Positions 1-14,040 of a stretch of DNA of 64,000 bases are shown here, in pieces. Position 1 is the stretch's first letter; every line of letters begins with the position of its first letter. The translations under genes and the position numbers were made by a program. Source of the DNA: Arcanobacterium phocisimile (lineage in GTDB: Bacteria > Actinomycetota > Actinomycetes > Actinomycetales > Actinomycetaceae). The stretch lies in the NCBI RefSeq assembly GCF_016904675.1, contig NZ_CP070228.1, positions 496,001 to 560,000 of the forward strand, in the 5' to 3' direction. Under the pieces are notes generated by a model. It did not search any database. It was not told where the DNA came from and saw only the letters and a program-made list of their open reading frames with translations.

Positions 1-585
1 CATGTGGGATCGGCGTATGGGGCAGCAACCGACCGCACACAGTATACGGTAGTGACAAAACTACGTGACCCAGGCCAGCTAGAACAGTTCCGTTCCTTGC
101 TAGCGCGGACACACCAGTTAGAAAACAACGAAGAGAATATCTGGATGTTCTCCGCTGGTGACAAATCCGCGTTTGCTGGAGTAGATGCCATTATTTTGCT
201 GACCTACTTGGTTCACTTCGGCATTGCCGGAACAATCGCCGTCGCAATTATATCGATGCTGGTATCAACCTATGCTGGTTTGCTTGAACGCCGTCGTTCC
301 CTGCTCACGCTTCGACTCAGCGGAATGCAACCCAAAAACATTACCCGCATGATGCTCATCGAAACCGTTGGGCCGTTGACGACGATGCTGGTTATTGCCA
401 GCTCACTCGGGTTCGGTGCTGCCTGGGTGATGCTCCAGATATTCTCCTCGACCCTCGATGCTACCTTCGACCCGGTCCTCGTCGCAGTCCTCATCTGTGC
501 GTTGGTCCTTGCTGGTTGTGCGATTGTTGCGCTGTCTCCGGCGATGCGCCGTATCACCCAACCGGCAACAAACAGACAAGAGTAA
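1..585 (+). CDS. FtsX-family ABC transporter permease, C-terminal part
   Basis: The frame is already open at base 1, so the gene starts left of the window and only about 194 residues are visible. They hold three hydrophobic segments (roughly residues 60-92, 117-145 and 155-181). The first is followed by a basic cytosolic loop with LLERRRSLLTLRLSGM, the usual pattern of the C-terminal FtsX domain of MacB/LolC-type permeases. Such permeases work with an ATPase in export, lipoprotein release or mechanical signalling; which one applies here cannot be told from the fragment. The partner ATPase is presumably outside the window. The gene ends head-on against the PaiB-like gene with 5 bp between stops. 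Confidence 0.8.
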   Translation, partial: HVGSAYGAATDRTQYTVVTKLRDPGQLEQFRSLLARTHQLENNEENIWMFSAGDKSAFAGVDAIILLTYLVHFGIAGTIAVAIISMLVSTYAGLLERRRSLLTLRLSGMQPKNITRMMLIETVGPLTTMLVIASSLGFGAAWVMLQIFSSTLDATFDPVLVAVLICALVLAGCAIVALSPAMRRITQPATNRQE

Positions 586-590
586 GGGGA

Positions 591-1262
591 TCAGAATTCG
601 TGTTTAGCACGCAAATCTAGTGCTTTGCCAACACGCGCCTCCCGGGCCTGTGCCCACGGGATAGAAATATCACGCATGAGGCGCGCGACCTCCTCCGCGC
701 CGCCTGCTTCCATAGAATCAGCAAGGTTCGCTAAATCAGGGGAGGACAGGTTTTGATGAAGTTTGGCTTTGCCAACCACCTCAGTAACAGCAAGTTCTAT
801 TCCTACGATGGCGCTGTAGGCTCGCTGAATCCGATGGGGCTGACTATCAGCCATCGTCCATACCGGTTCATGATGTGCAACGAGTTGTTGCCAATGTTCG
901 TGTTTCCAGGCGTCGTCGTCGAACGTATGGAACGCGCCCCGAATATGAACCGTCACATAATCCCAACTAGGCGCGGTAGGCATAACTGATCCAGGTTTTT
1001 CTGGCGGTAGATAGTGCCCGGGGACGTGCGCGTCAGCTCCAGTGACGATCAGTAGCGCATCGCCAGAATCGTGAACTTGCGGATTTACTCGGTTCAAATG
1101 AGCTTGCACAACGTGCGTACCATCTTTGTCGATGACGACGAACGGGACGCGCGTTGCGTTAATACCATGCTCGCCAGTAGTGATCAGTTCCCCAACGCCG
1201 ATACGGCTGGCGTAAGCGAGAGCAGCTTGCGGATCGAGCATATGTTGATGAGCGACGTACAT
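591..1262 (-). CDS. PaiB-like FMN-binding split-barrel protein
   Basis: 223 residues resembling the PaiB family (FMN-binding negative transcriptional regulator/protease synthase regulator). Seen: the N-terminal MYVAHQHML, a central PGHYLPPEKPG and PTAPSWDYVTVHIRG block typical of the family, and a C-terminal helical part. PaiB proteins have a flavin-reductase-like split barrel and were linked in Bacillus to repression of sporulation and protease genes; the real biochemical role is unsettled. The start is supported by GAAGGA placed 5 nt before ATG. It follows folA by 38 bp on the same strand, so it is probably the last gene of the DUF2505-thyA-folA operon. Confidence 0.8.
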   Translation of the reverse strand: MYVAHQHMLDPQAALAYASRIGVGELITTGEHGINATRVPFVVIDKDGTHVVQAHLNRVNPQVHDSGDALLIVTGADAHVPGHYLPPEKPGSVMPTAPSWDYVTVHIRGAFHTFDDDAWKHEHWQQLVAHHEPVWTMADSQPHRIQRAYSAIVGIELAVTEVVGKAKLHQNLSSPDLANLADSMEAGGAEEVARLMRDISIPWAQAREARVGKALDLRAKHEF

Positions 1263-1300
1263 GAAAATCCTTCGAAAGTGGCGAGAACTAGCTTGGCAGC

Positions 1301-2660
<1,360 letters not shown>

Positions 2661-2661
<1 letters not shown>

Positions 2662-3155
2662 TACTGCTCGCTCCGCTTGGCTAACAGTTCGTTAACAAGA
2701 GCAGTGTCCTTGACTAAGATCTCGGGGACCTTACTCTCGATGCCACGCTCAATCATCGCACCGGCAAACGGAACCGTCACGTTAAGTTGTAGCTCGAGTT
2801 TTCCGGCAGTGCCACTGCCAGTATCAACCAGCAGTATCCGAGCAACGCACTTGACTGGAAGTTTGCTCGAAACACGGTAGTCGATCTGCGCACCAGCATC
2901 GGCTACGGTTTCCACACTCGTGATTGTCACCGTTGCGCTTTTACCTAAAAACATAGATAGCTGATCGGGGATCTGATTCGGACCAGCAATAACTGTCAAC
3001 GTGGTACGTGCCTTGCCCTCAACGTCGTCGTGAACTAATTCGTAATCCGGATTCCCGACTTCCTGTAAACGACGGAAAACAAGTTCCTCAGAGCGTAAAA
3101 CCTCAAGAACCTCAGTGAGGGTTCCACCATAGTGCAGATCATGTGTGATGTTCAT
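2661..3155 (-). CDS. DUF2505 family protein
   Basis: 164 residues recognised as the DUF2505 family, common in Actinobacteria and of unknown function; the fold is probably START/SRPBCC-like (inference). Seen: no membrane segment; alternating strand pattern; conserved-looking [20 protein letters not shown] near the C-terminus, which would be the long C-terminal helix. ATG at 3155 gives the family-like MNITHDLHY start, but its AGGAG is only one base away; a GTG at 3170 is the alternative. It heads the thyA-folA operon and is transcribed away from pdtaS across a gap of under 40 bp. Confidence 0.75.
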
Positions 3156-3192
3156 ACTCCTATTCAACACTATTTCCCACTATTGTTGAACT

Positions 3193-4620
3193 GTGCCTAC
3201 ACTAACAAATATTTTGCAACAACGAACCGCACTATCATTTGATCAGCGCGAATGGCTTCACATGCTCACCGGCGACTGGCAAATGCTTGCTGATATCCTC
3301 TTTGCAGACCTCCTACTGGTGACTGCTACTGTTGATGGGCCAGTCATCGCTGCTCAAGCGCGTCCGGCAACTGCTACTACTCTTTTCGAGACGGACTCTG
3401 TTGGAGAAGTTGCTGAACGCTCCTATCTGCCAGGTATTGATGCGGCTTTAACCAGTGGCGAAGTAGTGACCTGGGGCGATGACGAAGTCGAAACAACCTT
3501 TATCCCCGTTCGCTATCGAGGGCATTACATTGCAGTCGTCGTTGCCATTAATGCGTTATTTCCAGACCGTGTCCTCTCACACGCCCAACAGAACTACGAT
3601 GCGATTGCCCAAGCCTTGGCGAGAATGATTAGCACAGGAGAGTTCCCGTATGCGGAAGCCCCGTCAGGTTATCGACACGGTACGCCACGTGTTTCTGATG
3701 GTGTTATCCACTTAAACGAAGATGGCGTCGTTATTTTCGCCTCGCCGAACGCGATCTCCCACTTCCGGCGTATCGGGGTAGATGTGCCGCTCCACGATAG
3801 AGTTTTAGCGGAACTCCTCACTGAAAAAATTGATGACTACTCATCGGTAGATGAGTCACTCCCCGTGGTCCTGATGGGGCGAGCTGCTTGGATGGCTGAG
3901 GTGGAAGCACACTCCGTGACAGTCTCGATGCGAGCCGTACCATTGCGTAACGGGGGAGAACGGCTTGGCGCAATGCTATTGTGTCGCGATGTTTCAGAGT
4001 TACGACGGCAAGAAAAGGAACTGATCACAAAAGACGCAACGATCCGCGAAATCCACCACCGTGTGAAGAATAATCTGCAGACTGTATCAGCCTTGCTTCG
4101 GTTGCAGTCGCGCCGAGCGTCCACAGAAGAAACACGCATCGCACTTGCTACTGCTCAGCGTCGCGTTGCAACTATCGCGTTGGTTCATCAACAACTTTCG
4201 CAAACGATCAATGAAGTCGTGGATTTCGACGAGCTATTTATTCCAGTGCTGAAGATGGCAGTTGATATTGCAGTGAACGACGTTGAAGTAACGTCGTCGT
4301 TTACTGGTTCGTTTGGTCTTATTCGCGCGGAGGAGGCTGCCGCGCTCTCTGTGGTGCTTAACGAAATTATTTCCAATGCGGTCGAGCACGGTTTAGTCGG
4401 TGGCGGGCATGTGAGCGTCGATGCGTTGCGTGATGGAAACGAATTGACGGTGACGGTCAGTGATGACGGCGTGGGCATTGGAGATTCGGGACCAGGATCA
4501 GGTTTAGGAACTCAGATCGTCAAAACCATGGTCTCATCAGAACTCCATGGGCGGATTGACTGGGAGCCAGGAGAACCTAGCGGAACCGTGGTCACTATCA
4601 CGATGGCGATGAAACCCTAG
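3193..4620 (+). CDS. pdtaS: PdtaS-like sensor histidine kinase
   Basis: 475 residues without membrane segments: an N-terminal GAF-like domain (about 1-150), a PAS-like domain (about 165-275), then a HisKA_2 dimerisation block EIHHRVKNNLQTV with the phosphoacceptor histidine at 288/289, and an HATPase domain (NEIISNAVEHG, DDGVGIG, GSGLGTQIV). This is the PdtaS architecture of Actinobacteria. PdtaS phosphorylates PdtaR, an ANTAR-type RNA-binding antiterminator; no pdtaR is in this window. It faces whiB1, the same neighbourhood as in Mycobacterium tuberculosis (Rv3220c/Rv3219, from memory). GTG start; TATTGT ends 6 nt before it and no Shine-Dalgarno is seen, so the mRNA may be leaderless. Confidence 0.9.
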   Translation: MPTLTNILQQRTALSFDQREWLHMLTGDWQMLADILFADLLLVTATVDGPVIAAQARPATATTLFETDSVGEVAERSYLPGIDAALTSGEVVTWGDDEVETTFIPVRYRGHYIAVVVAINALFPDRVLSHAQQNYDAIAQALARMISTGEFPYAEAPSGYRHGTPRVSDGVIHLNEDGVVIFASPNAISHFRRIGVDVPLHDRVLAELLTEKIDDYSSVDESLPVVLMGRAAWMAEVEAHSVTVSMRAVPLRNGGERLGAMLLCRDVSELRRQEKELITKDATIREIHHRVKNNLQTVSALLRLQSRRASTEETRIALATAQRRVATIALVHQQLSQTINEVVDFDELFIPVLKMAVDIAVNDVEVTSSFTGSFGLIRAEEAAALSVVLNEIISNAVEHGLVGGGHVSVDALRDGNELTVTVSDDGVGIGDSGPGSGLGTQIVKTMVSSELHGRIDWEPGEPSGTVVTITMAMKP

Positions 4621-4656
4621 TTCAACCGTAAGAGATCGTGTGGAGAACTTGGTGGA

Positions 4657-4905
4657 TTAGGAGATCCGTCGAGCTCGGATGCTATGGCGTTTGACGCTGC
4701 GTCGTTCGTCTTCGGAAAGGCCACCCCACACACCAGCGTCTTGATTGGTAGATAACGCCCACTGCAAGCAGATCTCGGCTACATCGCAAGTACAGCAGAT
4801 ACCTTTAGCGCGCTCAGTTTGTGCCATAGCTGCTGCAGAACTCCCTACCGGGAAAAACAGCTCCGGATCTTCATCCAGACATGCAGCGTCGTGTCGCCAA
4901 TCCAT
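4657..4905 (-). CDS. whiB1: WhiB1-type iron-sulfur transcription factor
   Basis: 82 residues. WhiB proteins hold a [4Fe-4S] cluster that responds to NO or O2 and bind the primary sigma factor and DNA. Seen: the four cluster cysteines C9, C37, C40 and C46 (an additional C38 lies beside C37), the G(V/I)WGG turn GVWGG at 58-62, and a basic C-terminal tail RRSVKRHSIRARR for DNA contact. The opening MDWRH and DEDPELFFPVG match WhiB1 of mycobacteria closely. It converges with pdtaS. A TATAAT (4972-4977) and a TGTGAC/GTCACA pair lie upstream and probably control it. WhiB1 is essential in mycobacteria. Confidence 0.93.
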   Translation of the reverse strand: MDWRHDAACLDEDPELFFPVGSSAAAMAQTERAKGICCTCDVAEICLQWALSTNQDAGVWGGLSEDERRSVKRHSIRARRIS

Positions 4906-4971
4906 CAGATTTTATCAACTCTCCAAGCATCGTCATTGTTATATATGGATACCTTGGCAGGTTTTACGACG

Positions 4972-5021
4972 ATTATAAAGAGCTGGAACTGTGACGTTTG
5001 TCTGGGTAGGTATAGGTCACA
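4972..5021 (-). promoter_or_regulatory. whiB1 promoter region with inverted TGTGAC/GTCACA half-sites
   Basis: On the minus strand a perfect TATAAT lies at 4972-4977, about 67 nt before the whiB1 start. Just upstream are TGTGAC (4990-4995 on the plus strand) and GTCACA (5016-5021), exact inverted half-sites 20 bp apart. The half-sites look like CRP/FNR-type GTGA boxes but the spacing is much longer than the usual N6. The -35 is weak (CAAACG), as expected for an activated promoter. Regulation by a CRP-like protein is inference. Confidence 0.4.
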
Positions 5022-5023
5022 TA

Positions 5024-7555
5024 TTAGTTGGTTAAAACGAGGGATTTTGGTCCGTGGAATATCGGGCGTATGAGGGTAAAACCGATAGCTAACAGCACAA
5101 TTGCTCCACCAAGAAGGAGGATCTGGTTAAGTGGAATAATCAAACTTTCTGCATATTTCAAACCGAGTAGATAGAACCATAGTGGTGGCATGACTAAGAG
5201 TCCCAATCCAATCCCGATGATTGTATCAATGAGAACGAAACCTACTATTTCAACGATGTTGTTGATATGTAGAGACATCGGCGAAATGCCGAGGCTGGCA
5301 CGTAGCCGTGAGTTTTGCTTTGCGAAGCGGTTTGCTCGCGGGGTACTCATGAGAACAACGACCAATGCGGTAAGCAAGCTCGATGCGGTTAAAAATGCAA
5401 GAATGGGCGTAGTCCAATGAGGACGTTCGGCAATAGTGAGAGTTTCACCAGTGATGCCTGAGTGTATTCGGATTCCACCGCGGAGTTGAGTGCCTAAAAC
5501 GGCCGATCGGAAACGGGTAAAAAATGATGATAGCTGATGTTTATTCTTTTCTGTTGTCTTAAGCCATAGCTCATCGTGAATCAGTGGATGTTGAATGTGC
5601 TGAAAATCCTGAAGTTCCATCACGACCCACGGGGTAGAACTTTGTTGGACTGTCAATGGGACAGCTCCGTTATTGACTCCTTGAAAAGTAATGACATCCC
5701 CATTTTCGACTTCTAAGACACTCATCAAATCTCGTGGAATTCGAATAACCCCACTTTGGGGAACATCGGCATGCGAATCATCTGCAAAATACTCAATAGA
5801 ATCGTCTCGATCCACAGCGCGAACATCGATCACTGTCGAGGATTTACTAATGGGAGAAGACAGAGAAACACTTGCCGAATAGACCACGAGAGAGTTTTTA
5901 ATTCCTGGATAGGTATCGACCATCGCGATGAGTTCATCGCTCAGTTCCGACTCGCTATTTTCGTCAGTTCGTACACTAATGTCATATGGGCTTACTTGTC
6001 CGGCAATATGTTCAATAAGTGCAGCTGACGAAGAATGAGTCGTTATCACAACGACAAAACCTGCAATACACAAAACAAGCAGTCGTGCGCTAAACAGCCC
6101 AGTGCATGTGGTTTTCTTAGCAGTCTTCGGCTGTTGACGCATAAACCGGGATAATGAAATATCGAGCCTTAAAACCGTGGTGCGCAACCAGTTGGACATA
6201 TATAGATGGGTAAGTAGAGCTAACGTGACAATGCCAAAAATAGTCATCAATGCAAAGAGCGCGGAATACGAAGACCACGTCGCTGTGACATGGTTACCGC
6301 GGGTAACGATCCCGGCAAATATAATGATGCTGGTACCGAGCGCGACCGATGCAAGCCAACGTGTTAGGCATGGGAGTAAACTTGGTGTAGTCGAACCGCG
6401 ATAGTTGGGTTGGTGTAGAAAGTACACGAGATTCCACGCTGAGGGCGCGGTAGATGCCAACAGCACACCTAGCATGAATACTGTCGAGATGAAAGACAGT
6501 TGTAGTGACGGCTGGAAAAAGGGCAAGAAGAAGTGCGATCCAGGCAGGCCCTGCAATATGTTTAAAATCGGTGTTGTTAACATATTGCCGAAAAAGATGC
6601 CTACTGCAACTGCGGCTGCGCCTATGCCCATCATCTGTAATACTGCAATTGAAAAAAGCTTCGCAGTAGATGACCCTAAAGAGGATAACAGTGCAAAGTC
6701 CTTTTGTCGTGAGCGCAGAATACTGCGGGCTGAATAAAACCAGGTTATCCCAGCGATCAGGATTGGAATTGTCAGCAAACCACGAGCCAGTATCGTTAGG
6801 CTTGTGACAAAGTTCTGAGTTTTCCTGAATTCTTCAGCGTATGTCTCGTTGCGGTTGACAACGACTGTGCCAGGGATTCGTAAAACAGCCTCTTTTAGCC
6901 TCGCCAAAGGTACTCCGCGGTGGCCAGATAAGAGTATTCCGGATTCTCCAACACGTTTGAGTCCCTCTGTCGTGCGCCACAGCTCACGCATATTCATCCC
7001 AGAAATTGCATTAAATAATGAATGGAAATCAGGATTCAGTGGACTATATGCATATAAGCCTTTTACTTTCGCCCGGCGAACAAGACCGTGATCCCCAACG
7101 GAAGGAAGAGATAATACTACCTCGTCACCAGGCGCCACATGAAGCTGGCGAGCAACTGCAACAGGTAGGGCTATTTCATCGGCAGAAGTAGGATAAGCTC
7201 CGATATAGAAATCTTCGACGCGCATAGCCTTCGGTGGGACTGATTTGATATTTAATTGCGCTGAAGCCGAATCTGTCATGACCATCCCCCATAGTGGGGT
7301 AGGGGAATAAGCAGTTTTTACCACATCGATCTCTTCTAATGCGGTTAGGAAGCTATCGCCAGGAAGCGCGCTGTTATACACACGGATGTCGGCTTCTGGT
7401 ACCGAGGCTTTCGCAGAGAACGGTACAGATAGTTGCATGTATTCCAACGTAGAAATTCCGAGCAAAAGTAACATAGTGCATATTGCTGTAACGATCGTTG
7501 GCAAGAGGTAGATTCGCCAGAAGGAGACTAAATGCTCAAAAACAAATGCCAGCAT
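5024..7555 (-). CDS. large FtsX-domain ABC transporter permease
   Basis: 843 residues with about ten hydrophobic segments (near 12-37, 250-280, 300-328, 352-375, 393-413, 425-447, 483-510, 725-750, 770-805 and 812-835) and two large extracytoplasmic regions (about 40-250 and 511-725). This is the duplicated FtsX/MacB_PCD layout of LolC/E-type permeases. It is the last gene of an operon after a histidine kinase, a response regulator and its ATPase, and starts 1 nt after the ATPase stop (TAA-T-ATG), so the two are coupled. Such permeases export lipids or peptides, or sense cell-envelope stress; the substrate is unknown. The ATPase partner is motif-poor, so energy-driven transport is doubtful. 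Confidence 0.85.
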   Translation of the reverse strand: MLAFVFEHLVSFWRIYLLPTIVTAICTMLLLLGISTLEYMQLSVPFSAKASVPEADIRVYNSALPGDSFLTALEEIDVVKTAYSPTPLWGMVMTDSASAQLNIKSVPPKAMRVEDFYIGAYPTSADEIALPVAVARQLHVAPGDEVVLSLPSVGDHGLVRRAKVKGLYAYSPLNPDFHSLFNAISGMNMRELWRTTEGLKRVGESGILLSGHRGVPLARLKEAVLRIPGTVVVNRNETYAEEFRKTQNFVTSLTILARGLLTIPILIAGITWFYSARSILRSRQKDFALLSSLGSSTAKLFSIAVLQMMGIGAAAVAVGIFFGNMLTTPILNILQGLPGSHFFLPFFQPSLQLSFISTVFMLGVLLASTAPSAWNLVYFLHQPNYRGSTTPSLLPCLTRWLASVALGTSIIIFAGIVTRGNHVTATWSSYSALFALMTIFGIVTLALLTHLYMSNWLRTTVLRLDISLSRFMRQQPKTAKKTTCTGLFSARLLVLCIAGFVVVITTHSSSAALIEHIAGQVSPYDISVRTDENSESELSDELIAMVDTYPGIKNSLVVYSASVSLSSPISKSSTVIDVRAVDRDDSIEYFADDSHADVPQSGVIRIPRDLMSVLEVENGDVITFQGVNNGAVPLTVQQSSTPWVVMELQDFQHIQHPLIHDELWLKTTEKNKHQLSSFFTRFRSAVLGTQLRGGIRIHSGITGETLTIAERPHWTTPILAFLTASSLLTALVVVLMSTPRANRFAKQNSRLRASLGISPMSLHINNIVEIVGFVLIDTIIGIGLGLLVMPPLWFYLLGLKYAESLIIPLNQILLLGGAIVLLAIGFTLIRPIFHGPKSLVLTN

Positions 7556-7556
7556 T

Positions 7557-8282
7557 TTACGCCCAATAGGTGGTATTTTCTCGGGCGAAAGCTAGCGAGT
7601 GTAGCGAAGGATTGACAACATTTCCTGCTGGTGAGCCGTCCAAGAATAGATGAACTTCGTCAGCATAGGAAGCGACAAAATTGCTGTGGGTCGACATGAT
7701 GATTGAAATACCGTATTCTCTCGAGCAACGTCGGAAACTATCAAGTACTTTTTCTGAGGAATTGTGGCGCAAGAATTTCGTCGGCTCCTGTGCCAAAAGT
7801 AATTGTGCTTCTTTCAAAATCGCACGTGCTATTGCTAGGCGTTGATGGACATCTGCTGGAGTTTTTGATGCTTTACGTTCGAGATAGGGGAATAAGTCAA
7901 AGGAATGAATTACTTCTTTAGCAAAAGATCTGTCAACTGTACGCCGGGTTAATCGATGGGCGAGGAACAGATTCTCTTCGATTGTGAGACTCGGTACAAC
8001 ATTGTGGTTGCTGAACACGAAGGCAACTGATTCACTACGCAGCTGGGCAAGAGTTTGAGACGAGGCACCGGTGACTGTGGTGCCGCATGTGATAATCTCT
8101 CCAGTATTGACCTCGGCTAGACCACCGATAGCTTCAATCAGGAGAGATTTAGAAGAGCCGCTCGGGCCGAGGATTGCCGTAAATTTTTTATCCGGAAAAG
8201 ACATCGATACGTCGTTAAGCTCGCGGCTTGTCGTCATATCAGTAGACTGCGCGCTAACATTGATGAGCCGTGCAATAGTCAT
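7557..8282 (-). CDS. ABC-transporter ATPase subunit with degenerate catalytic motifs
   Basis: 241 residues with the full-length fold of a LolD/MacB-type ATPase, but most motifs are changed. Walker A reads GPSGSSKSLL (third glycine is S44; T is L47). The Q-loop glutamine is S91 (FVFSNHN). The LSGGQ signature is replaced by TPADVHQR (141-148). Walker B has Q165 in place of the Mg-binding aspartate (LLLAQEPT), and the D-loop is lost. K45, E166 and H199 remain. The frame is intact and overlaps the response-regulator stop by 4 bp, so it is a translated gene, not an obvious pseudogene. Likely unable to hydrolyse ATP normally; a structural or sensory role is inference. Confidence 0.88.
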   Translation of the reverse strand: MTIARLINVSAQSTDMTTSRELNDVSMSFPDKKFTAILGPSGSSKSLLIEAIGGLAEVNTGEIITCGTTVTGASSQTLAQLRSESVAFVFSNHNVVPSLTIEENLFLAHRLTRRTVDRSFAKEVIHSFDLFPYLERKASKTPADVHQRLAIARAILKEAQLLLAQEPTKFLRHNSSEKVLDSFRRCSREYGISIIMSTHSNFVASYADEVHLFLDGSPAGNVVNPSLHSLAFARENTTYWA

Positions 8283-8963
8283 AGATCATTTTGTCCGGGG
8301 GTGACGATGCCCGCTTCATAAGCAACAACAACCGCTTGTACGCGGTCGCGCACTCCTAATTTTGAAAATATGCGGGTAACGTGGGTTTTTACTGTCGCTT
8401 CAGCCACAAATAATCGTTCAGCAATTTCAGTATTGGTCAATCCACGCGCAATCAGGTGGAAGACCTCACGCTCACGATCGGTTAAATTGTCAAGAATTTC
8501 GGGGTTGGAATCACGTGGGCGGAATGATTCAGCTGCGAGTTTGTCAACAAGTCGGCGCGTCGTTGAGGGTGCAAGGACAGCATCTCCGTGATAGATCGTT
8601 CGGATCGCCTCAATCATTTTGGGAGCTGGATCGTCTTTTAACAGGAAGCCAGAAGCTCCGGCACGGATACTTTCCATCAGGTATTCATCTTCGTCGAAGG
8701 TGGTAAGGATGATGATCTTGGGATCGACACCTGTTGGTAACGAAGTAGAGGTAATTTCCCGCGTTGTGGCTAGACCATCCATCCCGGGCATGCGGACATC
8801 CATCAAGATGACATCGACTGGGACGACTTGCAAACGATTGATCGCTTGTTGGCCATCGCTAGCAGAAAGGACCACCTCCATGTCTTCAAGCGAGTTGATC
8901 ATCATCTCTATGCCGTCACGCATCAAATCCATATCGTCAACTAGACCGACACGGATTATCTGG

Positions 8964-8971
<8 letters not shown>
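8279..8971 (-). CDS. NarL/LuxR-type response regulator
   Basis: 230 residues: receiver domain (about 5-125) with the acidic pair DD at 12-13, phosphoacceptor D58 in ILMDVRMPG, T/S switch in ILTTFDEDEYL and K at LLKDD; then a LuxR-type HTH (about 160-225) with LTDREREVFHLIARGLTNTEIA and VKTHVTRIFSKLG. It is phosphorylated by the kinase encoded immediately upstream (8-bp overlap) and probably controls the downstream ABC genes or its own operon. Its stop overlaps the ATPase start by 4 bp (ATGA). Confidence 0.95.
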
Positions 8972-12718
<3,747 letters not shown>

Positions 12719-12723
12719 GGTAT

Positions 12724-13983
12724 CTAGACGAACGGCGCGAGCGGTTTCATCAAACGTTCCGCAAGCTGAGCTAAACGGCTACGCTTTTCCCACGACTCTT
12801 GGGTAAGCTCAACACAATTCGTCACATCAAGTTTGAAAATATCTTCCATCGCAGAGGCAAGTCCGGCATCGAAAATCTCAGCATTAACCTCGTAGTTGCC
12901 AGCCATTGATAACCGGTCCAAATTCGCGGTACCAACGGTCGTCCAAATACCGTCAACCGTCATAGTTTTGGCATGGACCATTGCATCTTTGTAAAGATAA
13001 ATACGGCAACCGGCAGCCAGTAATTCTGAATAATGCGGCCGCCCTACCCAGTCAGCAATGATATGGTTTGAAAATTGTGGAATAAGAATGCGCACATCAA
13101 CCCCGCGTTGTGCGGCACTGGTGAGCGAGTTACGAATAGCGTAGTCTGGAATAAAGTAACCCATCGTGATCCAAATATTCTTTGACGCTCGATTAATCGC
13201 GTTCAAATAATTGGCACGAATAGGGTAGGAGCGGTAGGCCGGAACGTTCTGCGAAACGGTAAATGTTGAAACCCACGAGCGAACGACGTCGTCAGGCAAG
13301 TACGGGTGGTAGGCAGAACGATACTCATTCCACATATCGATGAACGCGTTTTCTAGTTCCCATGCGCGCGGACCAGCGACGCGAATATGAGTATCGCGCC
13401 AATGATCGGCATACAAGCGCCCAATATTATATCCGCCGACGAAACCTACGTTACCGTCAACAACTAAGATCTTACGATGATCAAAACCTGAATCTTTCGA
13501 ACGAGTTGTCAAAATCCACGGACGCAACAACGGGAAACGGATAACGTGGAGAGTTGGCAAATCTGGGAAACGGCGAGCGCGTGGATCTTGATTCAGGTTT
13601 CCCAGCGTATCTAGGATGATAAACACTTCAACGCCGCGCCGAGCAGCATCAATGAGCGCATTCCGGAACCGATAACCCACATCATCGGCCTTCAAAATAT
13701 ATGACTCAAAGTACACACGTTTCGTGGCAGATTCGATAGCAGTGATCATATCGTCATAAAGATGGTTGCCGAATGTGTACACTGTCACTTCTGAATCCGA
13801 AACGCGTGTAGTACACGGTGACTGATGTGGAAATTCACCGCGTTGCGGATTACGCTTCTTTCGTTGTTCATCAACAGCAATAATCGTTGCTACAGCAGCG
13901 ATTTGGGCGCTCAAGCCAGCAAAAAGCGCATACTTCACCAGGCGCTGCGGCGCGAAAGTTTTACGTTTTTTCCATAAAGACAT
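12724..13983 (-). CDS. cardiolipin synthase-like phospholipase D family protein
   Basis: 419 residues with one N-terminal membrane segment (about 17-36) and two HKD motifs: H169-K171-D176 (FDHRKILVVDG) and H337-K339-D344 (VHAKTMTVDG). Two HKD motifs in a membrane-anchored protein of this length are typical of bacterial cardiolipin synthases, which join two phosphatidylglycerols, though other phosphatidyltransferases share the layout. It converges with ligA (5 bp between stops) and diverges from gatC. TAAACT at 13990-13995 on the minus strand ends 6 nt before the ATG, suggesting a leaderless mRNA. Confidence 0.85.
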   Translation of the reverse strand: MSLWKKRKTFAPQRLVKYALFAGLSAQIAAVATIIAVDEQRKKRNPQRGEFPHQSPCTTRVSDSEVTVYTFGNHLYDDMITAIESATKRVYFESYILKADDVGYRFRNALIDAARRGVEVFIILDTLGNLNQDPRARRFPDLPTLHVIRFPLLRPWILTTRSKDSGFDHRKILVVDGNVGFVGGYNIGRLYADHWRDTHIRVAGPRAWELENAFIDMWNEYRSAYHPYLPDDVVRSWVSTFTVSQNVPAYRSYPIRANYLNAINRASKNIWITMGYFIPDYAIRNSLTSAAQRGVDVRILIPQFSNHIIADWVGRPHYSELLAAGCRIYLYKDAMVHAKTMTVDGIWTTVGTANLDRLSMAGNYEVNAEIFDAGLASAMEDIFKLDVTNCVELTQESWEKRSRLAQLAERLMKPLAPFV

Positions 13984-13989
13984 GAATTC

Positions 13990-14034
13990 AGTTTACGATA
14001 CGTTTCGCCTCAAGCGGGTAGGGAACGATAACAT
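13990..14034. promoter_or_regulatory. divergent -10 elements for cls-like gene and gatC
   Basis: TAAACT (minus strand, 13990-13995) ends exactly 6 nt before the cardiolipin-synthase-like ATG; TAACAT (plus strand, 14029-14034) ends exactly 6 nt before the gatC ATG. Neither gene has a good Shine-Dalgarno site, so both transcripts are probably leaderless. Confidence 0.45.
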
Positions 14035-14040
14035 AAGAGT

